Source: Halieaceae bacterium (GTDB lineage Bacteria > Pseudomonadota > Gammaproteobacteria > Pseudomonadales > Halieaceae). Taken from it: 7,823 bases of DNA. A program made the position numbers and the translations under genes. Of the stretch, positions 1 to 6,537 are shown piece after piece. Under the pieces are notes generated by a model. The model was not told the DNA's origin and did no database searches. It saw only the letters and a program-made list of their open reading frames with translations. Positions within the stretch are counted from its first letter, which is position 1; the number at the start of each line of letters is the position of its first letter. Where the stretch lies: the NCBI GenBank assembly GCA_009886815.1, contig QXYP01000112.1, positions 1 to 7,823 of the forward strand. Reading direction: 5' to 3'.

Positions 1-1401
1 CGAGCTTGCGGTGGCGAGGCTGCCACCGAGTGCTGCAGAAATATCAGAGAAAATATCGCCGTCAAGGTTTTGCGCGGGATACAGCCCCCAACGTGGCGGG
101 TCGCAAATCATCTTACTGAGCTGCCGTGAGGGCCGCATAATCATAAAGGACGGGGGTGGGGTATCAAGGGCCGCCAACTCTTGACGCAACTCTAAAATAA
201 TCGAGCTATAAACTTCGTCGTATTGCACGAACTCGCGCTTCAAACCAAAGTAAATTTCTTTCTTGTTAACCGCGGAATCCACAAAAACCTGCTCTACCCA
301 GTCTTTGATAGCTTCGCGATCGTTAGACATAAATAAAATGGGGTCGCTAGCCTTCACCGTCCGTGCGTGTTTTTCCACACCATCGACCAAAACCTTAATC
401 ACGCCATCTTCCGGTGCCGGCATGTTGTAGCTGCCATACTGATCGCCGCCGCCGGCACTCATTCGTGAAATCGATACGTGGGCCTTGCGCTCAGGTAGAC
501 CATAGCGCTTTAACTGCTGGACCAGCTTGTAGAGCTTCATGCCGCTGACATTGTCGGGTACGCCCCACAGTGCGCGCTCAGGGGGGTTAGAAATAATACG
601 CGCCGCCTGTGCATCGATCAGCTCGTAGAAATAAGACAGCCCAGCAGCCGCTACTTGTTCTTTGTATTCACTCTCATAAATAGCTTCGATAGCGGCGCGC
701 ATAACGCCGTCATAACCCGGCACGACGGTATCTTTGAGGCCCAGATAAATATCGCGTTTTTCTGCAATCGCGCGCTGAAAAAAGCGGTGCGCCCAGGCTT
801 CAACCGCTTCAATGGCATTGGTTGCCAGCATCCAAGGATCGCCCTTTTTCAGGCTGCGCCGATGGACTTCTATCGGGTCGCCACTCGCACCCACGAAGAT
901 CACTTTGGCAACACCCGTCGCTTCTGACAGTTCGCTGTAACTAAAGTCCAAGCCCCCTGTTTCCATGGTATCGACCTCAATATCGCGATCGATCCACTGC
1001 GGACGCACACTCTTTAAGTTTGTAAACTCAATGTCCTCACGGGTAATGTTGCCACTAATCCCCTTTCGAATTGCGCCATTGGGAGACTTGGTCGCGAGCT
1101 TGTCGAGCTTAGCCTCATCCACTGCCGGATGACTCTGAAGGAGGGCATCGAGCTGGGCTCGGTTAACCGTCATTCCCGCATTTTTTATGCCCACACCGTA
1201 GGTTTTGAGAGCCTCAATAGCCTCCAGTACCACTTGTCCATTACTGGTGAACCGCTCCTGTGCAGACAGGTCAACTTCGATCAGGTTGATCGCAAGCCGG
1301 GTGCGCACGAACTGCTCCAAAATGCGTTCGAAGGCAATTTGTGCCATCTCGTCACCGTGCAAAACCACCAACGGCTTTTCGACTTGTATTTTGGCGCTCA
1401 C
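1..1401 (-). CDS. icd: Isocitrate dehydrogenase, atypical long type II-like form (5' part; C-terminus off the left edge)
   Basis: Cytosolic TCA-cycle enzyme: oxidative decarboxylation of isocitrate to 2-oxoglutarate, using a metal ion and NAD(P)+. The first 467 residues are visible. GTG start at 1401, with GGGAG six bases upstream; no ATG lies in frame nearby upstream. Seen, with human IDH1 equivalents: T78 (T77), the KSPNGAIR segment with S106 and R112 (S94, R100), R121 (R109), a second-half ISRMSAGGGDQYG with R313 and Y322 (R132, Y139), and NLDGDIFSD with metal ligands D449 and D453 (D275, D279). Residues about 164-297 and 333-460 are two diverged copies of the same IDH segment, an insertion of roughly 170 residues relative to ordinary dimeric IDH. 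The chain stops about 21 residues before the cofactor-specificity pair, which would fall near residue 488. From memory, the Congregibacter litoralis NAD-IDH has its specificity pair at 487-488, so this is probably that family, but NAD versus NADP use cannot be read here. Confidence 0.85.
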   Translation of the reverse strand, partial: MSAKIQVEKPLVVLHGDEMAQIAFERILEQFVRTRLAINLIEVDLSAQERFTSNGQVVLEAIEALKTYGVGIKNAGMTVNRAQLDALLQSHPAVDEAKLDKLATKSPNGAIRKGISGNITREDIEFTNLKSVRPQWIDRDIEVDTMETGGLDFSYSELSEATGVAKVIFVGASGDPIEVHRRSLKKGDPWMLATNAIEAVEAWAHRFFQRAIAEKRDIYLGLKDTVVPGYDGVMRAAIEAIYESEYKEQVAAAGLSYFYELIDAQAARIISNPPERALWGVPDNVSGMKLYKLVQQLKRYGLPERKAHVSISRMSAGGGDQYGSYNMPAPEDGVIKVLVDGVEKHARTVKASDPILFMSNDREAIKDWVEQVFVDSAVNKKEIYFGLKREFVQYDEVYSSIILELRQELAALDTPPPSFMIMRPSRQLSKMICDPPRWGLYPAQNLDGDIFSDISAALGGSLATASS

Positions 1402-1463
1402 GCTACACTCCCAGAATAAATTTTCAGGTGGGCAAAGGTACCTTGATTGGACACGTCTGAGAA

Positions 1464-1494
1464 ATTGTAAAGTGGGGAAAAAGTGCAACTTCAA
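1464..1494 (-). promoter_or_regulatory. Weak candidate promoter for isocitrate dehydrogenase
   Basis: On the minus strand TTGAAG (1489-1494) and TACAAT (1464-1469) resemble -35 and -10 elements. The spacing is 19 bp, two more than ideal. It lies 63 bp upstream of the GTG start. This is only a consensus match and may be accidental. Confidence 0.22.
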
Positions 1495-1550
1495 GACATT
1501 GGAGCACTCCAAAGCACCCTTTTGAGAGTACTGGCATGCGATTCAGAGAC

Positions 1551-1568
1551 TATGGCACCGGCGCCATA
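1551..1568. promoter_or_regulatory. 18-bp near-palindrome, possible operator
   Basis: TATGGCACCGGCGCCATA reads as an inverted repeat with 8 of 9 base pairs matching; only the A/C pair flanking the central CCGG fails. It is about 150 bp upstream of the isocitrate dehydrogenase start, a plausible place for a dimeric regulator. No known regulator motif was recognised. Confidence 0.3.
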
Positions 1569-1636
1569 CTGCGACAAACCGTGGCTGCCGGGAGTGGGCA
1601 AAGGTTGCATCCATAGGGTATTAAAAACTCAAACGC

Positions 1637-1659
1637 ACCTGCATTGACCGACCTGCATT
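1637..1659. repeat. 9-bp direct repeat, 14-bp period
   Basis: ACCTGCATT occurs at 1637-1645 and again at 1651-1659, separated by GACCG. It is too short to be a mobile-element scar on its own. It could be a pair of protein-binding half sites or chance. Confidence 0.35.
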
Positions 1660-1868
1660 AGAGGCCAAGGCACAAACACCTCGCCGGCAATCTGGTCAAC
1701 CTAACAACAAAGCCCAATCGCGCAGACACAGAGCCTCAATAAGACGCGGGGGCGGTCACTAGGCTGGATGATGGAGCGATGACTGTATGGTGGGCTTGAG
1801 GGGTTACTTTATCGCGAGTGACGACCGCTGTATTGCGCGTGGAACAGTGACAGCGAGGGATCGAAACC

Positions 1869-1892
1869 CCGGAGACCTAAAACAGTCTCCGG
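1869..1892 (-). terminator. Hairpin after the porin gene, possible terminator
   Basis: A perfect 8-bp stem CCGGAGAC/GTCTCCGG (1869-1876 and 1885-1892) with an 8-base loop begins 13 bp after the porin stop codon. On the minus strand the stem is followed by GGTTTCG rather than a run of T, so intrinsic termination would be weak. It could instead stabilise the 3' end of the porin mRNA. Confidence 0.5.
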
Positions 1893-1905
1893 CGTTCCAG
1901 AACGC

Positions 1906-3378
1906 TTAGAACGAAACATCCCACTGCAACCGAACTCTGTTTTCAGACTCATTTTGCATAAGTAGCGTGTCGTCCAGAGTTAGGTGGGAAAAGTCGAAGG
2001 TTAACTTATTGCGGTGACCATTAAAAAACCAGTTGGCACCCACAGTAAACTCCTCGCGCTCGTTATAAAGCATACGATCCGCTTTGTTGGGCTCCTTCAC
2101 ATACGCATAGCGCGCAGCAAACTCCAGTGGTGCTGGAATGGCATCGATCCAGTTGTGGAAAAAATATCCCGCTTGTATGTAGGCACCTGTCAAATCGCTC
2201 TTAGTGCCCTCAACCCGGTCGGTAATGAATTTTCGGTGCCATTCCTGCTGCACCGAAAAACCTCGATACTTAAACGCAAATTCCTGTAAACCCTGCTCTA
2301 TTTTAAATTGGTCGTCCTGAGCAAACTGCGGCTTCTCAAACCCGTCGAGGTTGCCACAGCCTGATGAAGACCAACGCGTGCAGGGGCCTTCATTCGTTAA
2401 GCCCGCGACAGCGAGGGATCCGGTGGGAAGCTCAGTGAACTCAACGTCGGTCTGGCGCGTCTTCAACTCGCGCCCCAGAAAATTCCACTGCAGCCGCCCC
2501 ACGTAAAGATGCTCGTCAGAACTGTTCTTTACGCTGCGCCCTTCGCCGTTGAAAACGCCGGCATAATAATTGAAGTCAGCAGGACTTCCCTCAAATAAAC
2601 GTCCCCGTAGCTGAACACCCACTTGGCGATCTACGGTGAAAATACGATTCACAATTGATCGCTCAACAAACTGCTGGCGACCCGATGAATCGACCCGCTC
2701 TCGGTTAAAATCGACCTTCCATTGGCCCACGCGAAGACCACCCCAATCCCATTTCGCCAGGTCAACGCGCCAATCAATAACTCGGGCTCCAGAAGAAATG
2801 GCATCGGCGTCGACATCACGAGCAGGCTGTAGATCGACCTCAAAATAGTACTTAATCCACGGCTGGAAACCGTGGCCACCGATCTTCATACGCAACCGCC
2901 GTTGCTCAAAGCTTGAGGTGCTGTCCGCGTTAAAGTTCTTCACCTGACGCGGGTCGGAACCAAAAGGGTTGCTGTACCTAAACTGAGCCCGCCACTGCAA
3001 ATTGGTCGCAAATTTTCCGTCGCGAGTCGCGAGTTGAAAACCCTTTGATCCGTAGCTGGCCTTAATGGGAGATTCTTCAGAGACCGCACTAGCAACCGCC
3101 TCGTCAATGGCGATTTGAATATTTTCATCTAAGGACACATCAACTTCGAGTTCTTCTTCTCGCACAACCACGACGGCCTCGGGTGCGGGGCTTAAAATAT
3201 CTGCCGTTGTTAGGGTTTCTTTATTGGCCAATCGATCAAACTGCTCCTGAGTGATCACGCCATTTTGGAGCAGGATTTCCAGCAACTCCGTGTCAGCTGC
3301 CTGAGCGCTTTGCGCACTGAAAAGTACCAAGAAGAGCGTTGGCACAATTATCTTTAACATCTGCTGTAAAAAAGTCAT
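1906..3378 (-). CDS. Phosphate-selective porin, OprP/OprO family
   Basis: Outer-membrane channel expected to let phosphate or polyphosphate into the periplasm. The 490-residue product starts with a signal peptide (residues 1-27, hydrophobic core followed by AQSAQA, cleavage before ADTELL). A short helical motif LLQNGVITQEQFDRL (about 36-50) follows, of the kind found at the N-terminus of this porin family, then an acidic linker (about 68-100) and a beta-barrel region with alternating aromatic/polar strands. The chain ends in a C-terminal Phe (RLQWDVSF), the usual signal for barrel insertion. Two cysteines (333 and 341) sit close together in a long loop. The ATG at 3378 is chosen because GAGG lies nine bases upstream and the signal peptide begins there. 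An in-frame TTG at 3408 has no ribosome site and overlaps the proposed -10. It follows the DUF47 and pit genes on the same strand and has its own Pho-box promoter. Substrate choice within the family (phosphate, pyrophosphate or another anion) is inferred from context. Confidence 0.85.
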   Translation of the reverse strand: MTFLQQMLKIIVPTLFLVLFSAQSAQAADTELLEILLQNGVITQEQFDRLANKETLTTADILSPAPEAVVVVREEELEVDVSLDENIQIAIDEAVASAVSEESPIKASYGSKGFQLATRDGKFATNLQWRAQFRYSNPFGSDPRQVKNFNADSTSSFEQRRLRMKIGGHGFQPWIKYYFEVDLQPARDVDADAISSGARVIDWRVDLAKWDWGGLRVGQWKVDFNRERVDSSGRQQFVERSIVNRIFTVDRQVGVQLRGRLFEGSPADFNYYAGVFNGEGRSVKNSSDEHLYVGRLQWNFLGRELKTRQTDVEFTELPTGSLAVAGLTNEGPCTRWSSSGCGNLDGFEKPQFAQDDQFKIEQGLQEFAFKYRGFSVQQEWHRKFITDRVEGTKSDLTGAYIQAGYFFHNWIDAIPAPLEFAARYAYVKEPNKADRMLYNEREEFTVGANWFFNGHRNKLTFDFSHLTLDDTLLMQNESENRVRLQWDVSF

Positions 3379-3406
3379 TGGGCACCGCCTCGTTAGTGTT
3401 TGCCGC

Positions 3407-3440
3407 AAAATATGACAAATTTGTTTCAGTAATATTACAG
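3407..3440 (-). promoter_or_regulatory. Pho-box promoter of the porin gene
   Basis: Read on the minus strand there are three 7-bp units at exact 11-bp period: CTGTAAT (3434-3440), CTGAAAC (3423-3429) and TTGTCAT (3412-3418). The first two form an 18-bp Pho box matching the E. coli consensus at 14 of 18 positions. Ten bases after it lies TATTTT (3407-3412), a plausible -10, and no -35 is needed in this class. The predicted transcript begins near 3400, leaving a leader of about 20 bases with the GAGG ribosome site. Inferred: activation by phosphorylated PhoB in phosphate starvation. Confidence 0.72.
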
Positions 3441-3936
3441 ATCCAAGACTTTTTACCTTTTCAAAGGTTTTTTTAAGTCAGTGCGTTCCACGGCCCAACC
3501 TCAGGGCTTGAACAGAGGTAGATTCGGGTGTTGTTTTGCACAATGACACGCCGATCAGCGCCGGTGATTTAGGGGGTATACAAAGCCTCTGCATGCGTTA
3601 TCCGACACCCGTCGTTGGCCAAAACGTGAAGACGCCACTCACCACCAGTGGATGCGGTTTAAATAAGGTTTTTACGTGCAGCTTCAATGGCTGAAGATAG
3701 CCACAAATCAGTCAGTGAAGAAACGTCAAAATAAACACGGCGGTCCCAGGGAGGATTCGCGCCATTCTTTAACGGGCAGGAGTATGAGTATCGGGAGCCG
3801 CTGCCTTTGCCAGCCACTTAAGGGTCTATTGCATTCATGCGTATTGTGGCTGTGGGCTGCGGTGCGGGCACGCGCCAAACTGACAGACCGCCCTAAGGAC
3901 TGATACGAGCCTCAGGAGCGACTGCTCTGGTCTGTG
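3441..3936. other. Intergenic region between the DUF47 and porin genes
   Basis: About 500 bp with no gene I can support. A 75-codon GTG-started frame on the plus strand (3676-3903) has no good ribosome site or family resemblance. No strong terminator follows the DUF47 stop. The only clear structure is the small T-flanked hairpin at 3455-3474 next to the Pho box. Confidence 0.55.
3455..3474 (+). terminator. Small hairpin with T-run, plus-strand terminator-like
   Basis: ACCTTT (3455-3460) and AAAGGT (3463-3468) form a short inverted repeat followed on the plus strand by an unbroken T run to 3474. There is no plus-strand gene upstream, and the stem is AT-rich. It may therefore be part of the AT-rich upstream DNA of the porin promoter rather than a terminator. 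Confidence 0.25.
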
Positions 3937-4617
3937 CTAGCTGTTGGCTATGATTTGCGCCCTATGAGCCACCTTTTCTGCACTGTTGGCAATCTCACCA
4001 ATGTTTGAGAGCAACTGGTAAAGGAAAATAGCATCAACTGGCGACAACTCTTCTTCATGAGCTTTAAGTTTGTAACGAAGCTTTGCCTGCATCTCGTCAG
4101 ACTTACGCTCAAGTTTTTCAACAGCCAACGACTTACTCATAATCGCCTTTACTTGTCGAGAACCAAACGCCGTTCGCGATAGCTCACGCGTTGCGGACAC
4201 AACGTCGACCGCCAAAGCCACACAATCAACTATCGTTTTAATATATTTACTGAGTGACTTTTCCAGCGGCGCCGGAAAAGCCAATTCTCTGCCAAGGGAG
4301 AGCCCCGCCACGTCTTTTGTATAGTTGGCCATGGTGTCTTGCATTCGAACTAGGTCAAGAAGATCGGCGCGCGAGACTGACATCCAAATGCCCCGGGGCA
4401 TATTCCGACGGACATTGCGCTTGAGGTCGTCGGCAACACCTTCCAACTTAACAATTTCGATCTGTACTTCTTCTGCACTAGACCACTCACCGGCCTGAGC
4501 GGCTTCAAAATAGGCTGTCAGCTGTGCAACACACTCGGCACAAGCCTTGACGTGCTCTTCTAGCATCGCCAGGGGGGACCCACTGATCACCTCAGAAATT
4601 GCAGACCTAACTTCCAT
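3937..4617 (-). CDS. DUF47 / PhoU-divergent protein, PiT partner (TIGR00153 family)
   Basis: A 226-residue, all-helical cytoplasmic protein of the DUF47 (PhoU_div) family, usually encoded beside a PiT phosphate transporter and thought to modulate it. Seen: the family core ADDLKRNVRRNMPRGIWMSV (about 62-81), followed by RADLLDLVRMQDTMANYTKD with spaced acidic residues of the PhoU-like metal-binding type. A helical C-terminal half ends in LLSNIGEIANSAEKVAHR (about 203-220). Length is normal for the family. ATG at 4617 has GAGGG seven bases upstream. It lies 151 bp downstream of pit on the same strand; neither a strong terminator nor a Pho box was found in the gap, so co-transcription from the pit promoter is likely. 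In many genomes the DUF47 gene comes first; here it comes second. Confidence 0.88.
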   Translation of the reverse strand: MEVRSAISEVISGSPLAMLEEHVKACAECVAQLTAYFEAAQAGEWSSAEEVQIEIVKLEGVADDLKRNVRRNMPRGIWMSVSRADLLDLVRMQDTMANYTKDVAGLSLGRELAFPAPLEKSLSKYIKTIVDCVALAVDVVSATRELSRTAFGSRQVKAIMSKSLAVEKLERKSDEMQAKLRYKLKAHEEELSPVDAIFLYQLLSNIGEIANSAEKVAHRAQIIANS

Positions 4618-4768
4618 GTGTAAACCCTCGAATTGCCTGAAAAAGTTAACCTAGCTCGGCACACCACTGTGTCGTACACCACGGGCCTATTGAGACTACT
4701 GACTGAACGTTAAAACACCTTGCAGTAGCCAATGTGCCGCTCACCTGACTCAGCCTAAGAAACCCCGC

Positions 4769-6049
4769 CTAGCCGCCAAAAACGGCCCGCAGTATAAAAA
4801 AGAATATCACGGATAAGGTCGCGCCCGCGGGAAGGGTAACAACCCAAGAGGTGACAATGGCACCCACCGTTGGCAAATGCAGCGCTTCCACGCCCCGGGC
4901 CAAGCCAACACCCAAGACAGCGCCCACGAGAGTGTGGGTAGTGGAAATCGGCAATCCCGTAGCAGATGCCAACACCACCGTAGTCGCCGCCGCTAACTCA
5001 GCGGCAAAACCGCGGCTGGGGGTGAGCTCGGTAATCTTGCGGCCAATCGTCTGAATAACTCGCCAGCCGTAGGTTCCTAAACCTACGACAATACCCAGGG
5101 CACCTATACCGAGAACCCACCACGGCAAACCTGATTTAGCCACTACCTGACCGCCTGACTGGATAGTACTCACCACCGCAGCTAAGGGACCCACAGCATT
5201 CGCCACGTCGTTTGAGCCGTGAGCGAAAGCCATCGCGCAGGCTGTGAAGATCATCAGAATACCGAAGACACGCTCTACGTTTTCGGCACTATTAATATCG
5301 CCAGAATCGGTTTTGATGCGGCGAAGTAAAAAGGCGCCCAGTAGTGCTACCGCTGCCCCCGTAAAAACTGACAGAACCATGGCGTTGGTAAATTTCGACT
5401 CCATGCCCAAGTCGACCTCGACACCAATATGTTTCAGGCCTTTTAGCAAGGTCACCATGCTGATCATGAAACCCACCAGCCACATGTAAACAGGCACATA
5501 CTTTCTAGCCCGATCAAACGTATCTTCGTGGTCTAGGATAAAGTGCTTAACTGACATGAACAGCAAAAATGCGATAGTGCCCGAGAGCAGTGGAGAAACA
5601 ACCCAGCTTGCTGCAATAGCCCCTACCTTTCCCCAAGCAACAGCATCCACTGAAATACCAACCGCGGCGAAACCAACAATAGCGCCGACAATGGAGTGGG
5701 TCGTTGATACCGGCCAGCCCCGCATGCTGGCAACCGCAAGCCAAGTTGCAGCAGCAAGCAATGAAGCCAGCATGCCGTAGACCAACAGTTCCGGGGTTTC
5801 TGCTAGTAAGGAGGGATCAACAATACCTTTACGTATTGTTGACGTTACTTCACCACCCGCGAGATAGGCCCCTAGGAATTCGAATATCGCCGCAACGACA
5901 ATCGCTTGCTTAAGCGTGAGGGCACCCGCACCAACCGAGGTCCCCATAGCATTGGCAACGTCGTTTGCGCCAATCCCCCAAGCCATAAATAAGCCGAAGG
6001 CACAAGCCAGCGCCAGTAGTACAACACCATGAGAAGCAATGATTTCCAC
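4769..6049 (-). CDS. pit: Inorganic phosphate transporter, PiT (PHO4) family
   Basis: Inner-membrane permease for inorganic phosphate (often as a metal-phosphate complex), driven by the proton or sodium gradient. The 426-residue product shows the inverted duplicated architecture of the family. GANDVANA (27-34) in the first half is matched by GSNDVANA (278-285) in the second, and GWPVSTTHSIVGA (111-123) is matched by GLPISTTHTLVGA (365-377). Multiple hydrophobic segments span the whole chain, with a charged central loop (about 171-185 and 243-261). Length is normal and no key motif is missing. GTG at 6049 is chosen because an in-frame TAG lies six bases upstream of it, AGGGA sits nine bases before it, and a later Met22 would lose the first membrane helix. 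It is transcribed first, ahead of the DUF47 gene, from a Pho-box promoter. Confidence 0.93.
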   Translation of the reverse strand: MEIIASHGVVLLALACAFGLFMAWGIGANDVANAMGTSVGAGALTLKQAIVVAAIFEFLGAYLAGGEVTSTIRKGIVDPSLLAETPELLVYGMLASLLAAATWLAVASMRGWPVSTTHSIVGAIVGFAAVGISVDAVAWGKVGAIAASWVVSPLLSGTIAFLLFMSVKHFILDHEDTFDRARKYVPVYMWLVGFMISMVTLLKGLKHIGVEVDLGMESKFTNAMVLSVFTGAAVALLGAFLLRRIKTDSGDINSAENVERVFGILMIFTACAMAFAHGSNDVANAVGPLAAVVSTIQSGGQVVAKSGLPWWVLGIGALGIVVGLGTYGWRVIQTIGRKITELTPSRGFAAELAAATTVVLASATGLPISTTHTLVGAVLGVGLARGVEALHLPTVGAIVTSWVVTLPAGATLSVIFFFILRAVFGG

Positions 6050-6086
6050 GATCTAAGATCCCTGTATGGTCCCTGTGTTGACGCGC

Positions 6087-6121
6087 AGTATAGCGGTTGA
6101 AATGTTACAAATAGATTACAG
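6087..6121 (-). promoter_or_regulatory. Pho-box promoter of pit
   Basis: On the minus strand CTGTAAT (6115-6121) and TTGTAAC (6104-6110), four bases apart, form an 18-bp Pho box matching the E. coli consensus at 14 of 18 positions. Eleven bases downstream is TATACT (6087-6092), a 5-of-6 match to the -10 consensus. The transcript would start near 6080, about 30 bases before the GTG. The placement, with the Pho box replacing the -35, is that of PhoB-activated promoters. It shares the pattern CTGTAAT, five bases, TGnAAC with the porin Pho box. Confidence 0.72.
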
Positions 6122-6537
6122 GTGCGGCACTGGGGAAAATGGCGAATATTTTTTTAAGTGATTGTTTTATATATAATTATTGGGGGGATGACACCACTAC
6201 CTGTCAATACTTTCAGAAATAAAAATGTCAGCGAGCGTCTGTTATGACATTTTTTGAGTGCCCTAAAGCGCTTGATTTGATCTAAACCGCGACTGACATT
6301 TATTACGGGCGTGTGGAAGGAAGCTTAACGACCATGGGTCTTGTTTAAAGACCGTTTACCTAGGCGGCCCTTAGGCCAGCTGCCTCTCAATGATGACGAG
6401 TTCTGTTGTTCAACAACGGTTACCACTAGAGTGCAACAAACCCACTATCGCCTGAATCAAGAGTGTCTCCCACCATCGCAGCCGACCCGAGACTATGCTG
6501 CTACCCTTTGCCCTAATCAAAGACCGAGGCCACCCCT
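6122..6537. other. Divergent intergenic region between pit and flavin reductase genes
   Basis: About 416 bp without a supported gene. From the left it holds an AT-rich block (6146-6180) directly upstream of the pit Pho box, a G run (6182-6187), a 10+10 bp inverted repeat (6221-6254), an 8-bp palindrome AAGCGCTT (6266-6273) and a 13-bp palindrome GTTGTTCAACAAC (6405-6417). No convincing plus-strand promoter for the flavin reductase gene could be picked out. Confidence 0.55.
6221..6254. repeat. Perfect 10-bp inverted repeat, 14-bp spacer
   Basis: AAAAATGTCA (6221-6230) is mirrored by TGACATTTTT (6245-6254). A third copy of the core, TGACATT, occurs at 6294-6300. The outer A and T tracts make it resemble a bidirectional terminator, but the stem is AT-rich and no gene ends here, so an operator for a dimeric regulator is also possible. 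Confidence 0.5.

Larger units (their letters stand above)
1402..1868. other. Intergenic region upstream of the isocitrate dehydrogenase gene
   Basis: No convincing coding region on either strand; the plus-strand frames that enter it are short, lack family resemblance and lie antisense to the IDH gene. It should hold the IDH promoter. Visible structure is an 18-bp near-palindrome (1551-1568), a tandem 9-bp direct repeat (1637-1645 and 1651-1659) and a weak promoter-like pair (1464-1494). Confidence 0.6.

Noticed and set aside
655..1525. Open frames on the plus strand (655-927, 1129-1419, 1205-1525)
   Set aside because: They lie wholly or largely antisense to the isocitrate dehydrogenase gene and have no family resemblance.
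3379..3408. Porin start at the in-frame TTG (3408), ten codons upstream of the ATG
   Set aside because: No ribosome site precedes it, it would put RQTLTRRCP before a normal signal peptide, and it lies inside the proposed -10 of the Pho promoter.
3676..3903. 75-codon plus-strand frame in the DUF47-porin gap, and its internal ATG at 3784
   Set aside because: GTG start without a ribosome site; the internal ATG has AGGAG only one base away. Composition is not protein-like and no family was recognised.
4672..4738. Terminator or Pho box between pit and the DUF47 gene
   Set aside because: Only short inverted repeats with long loops (CTACTG/CAGTAG) and no T run; no paired 11-bp-period Pho units.
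6201..6218. A further Pho box on the plus strand beginning CTGTCAA, for the flavin reductase gene
   Set aside because: Only the first unit fits; the unit 11 bp on (TTCAGAA) does not match, and no -10 follows at the right distance.
6272..6286. FNR/Crp-like site starting TTGATTTGATC
   Set aside because: The left half TTGAT fits, but at the required four-base spacing the right half is TCTAA rather than ATCAA.
6405..6417. Palindrome GTTGTTCAACAAC upstream of the flavin reductase gene
   Set aside because: Six-base arms of this kind are expected about once or twice by chance in a window of this size; no supporting context.
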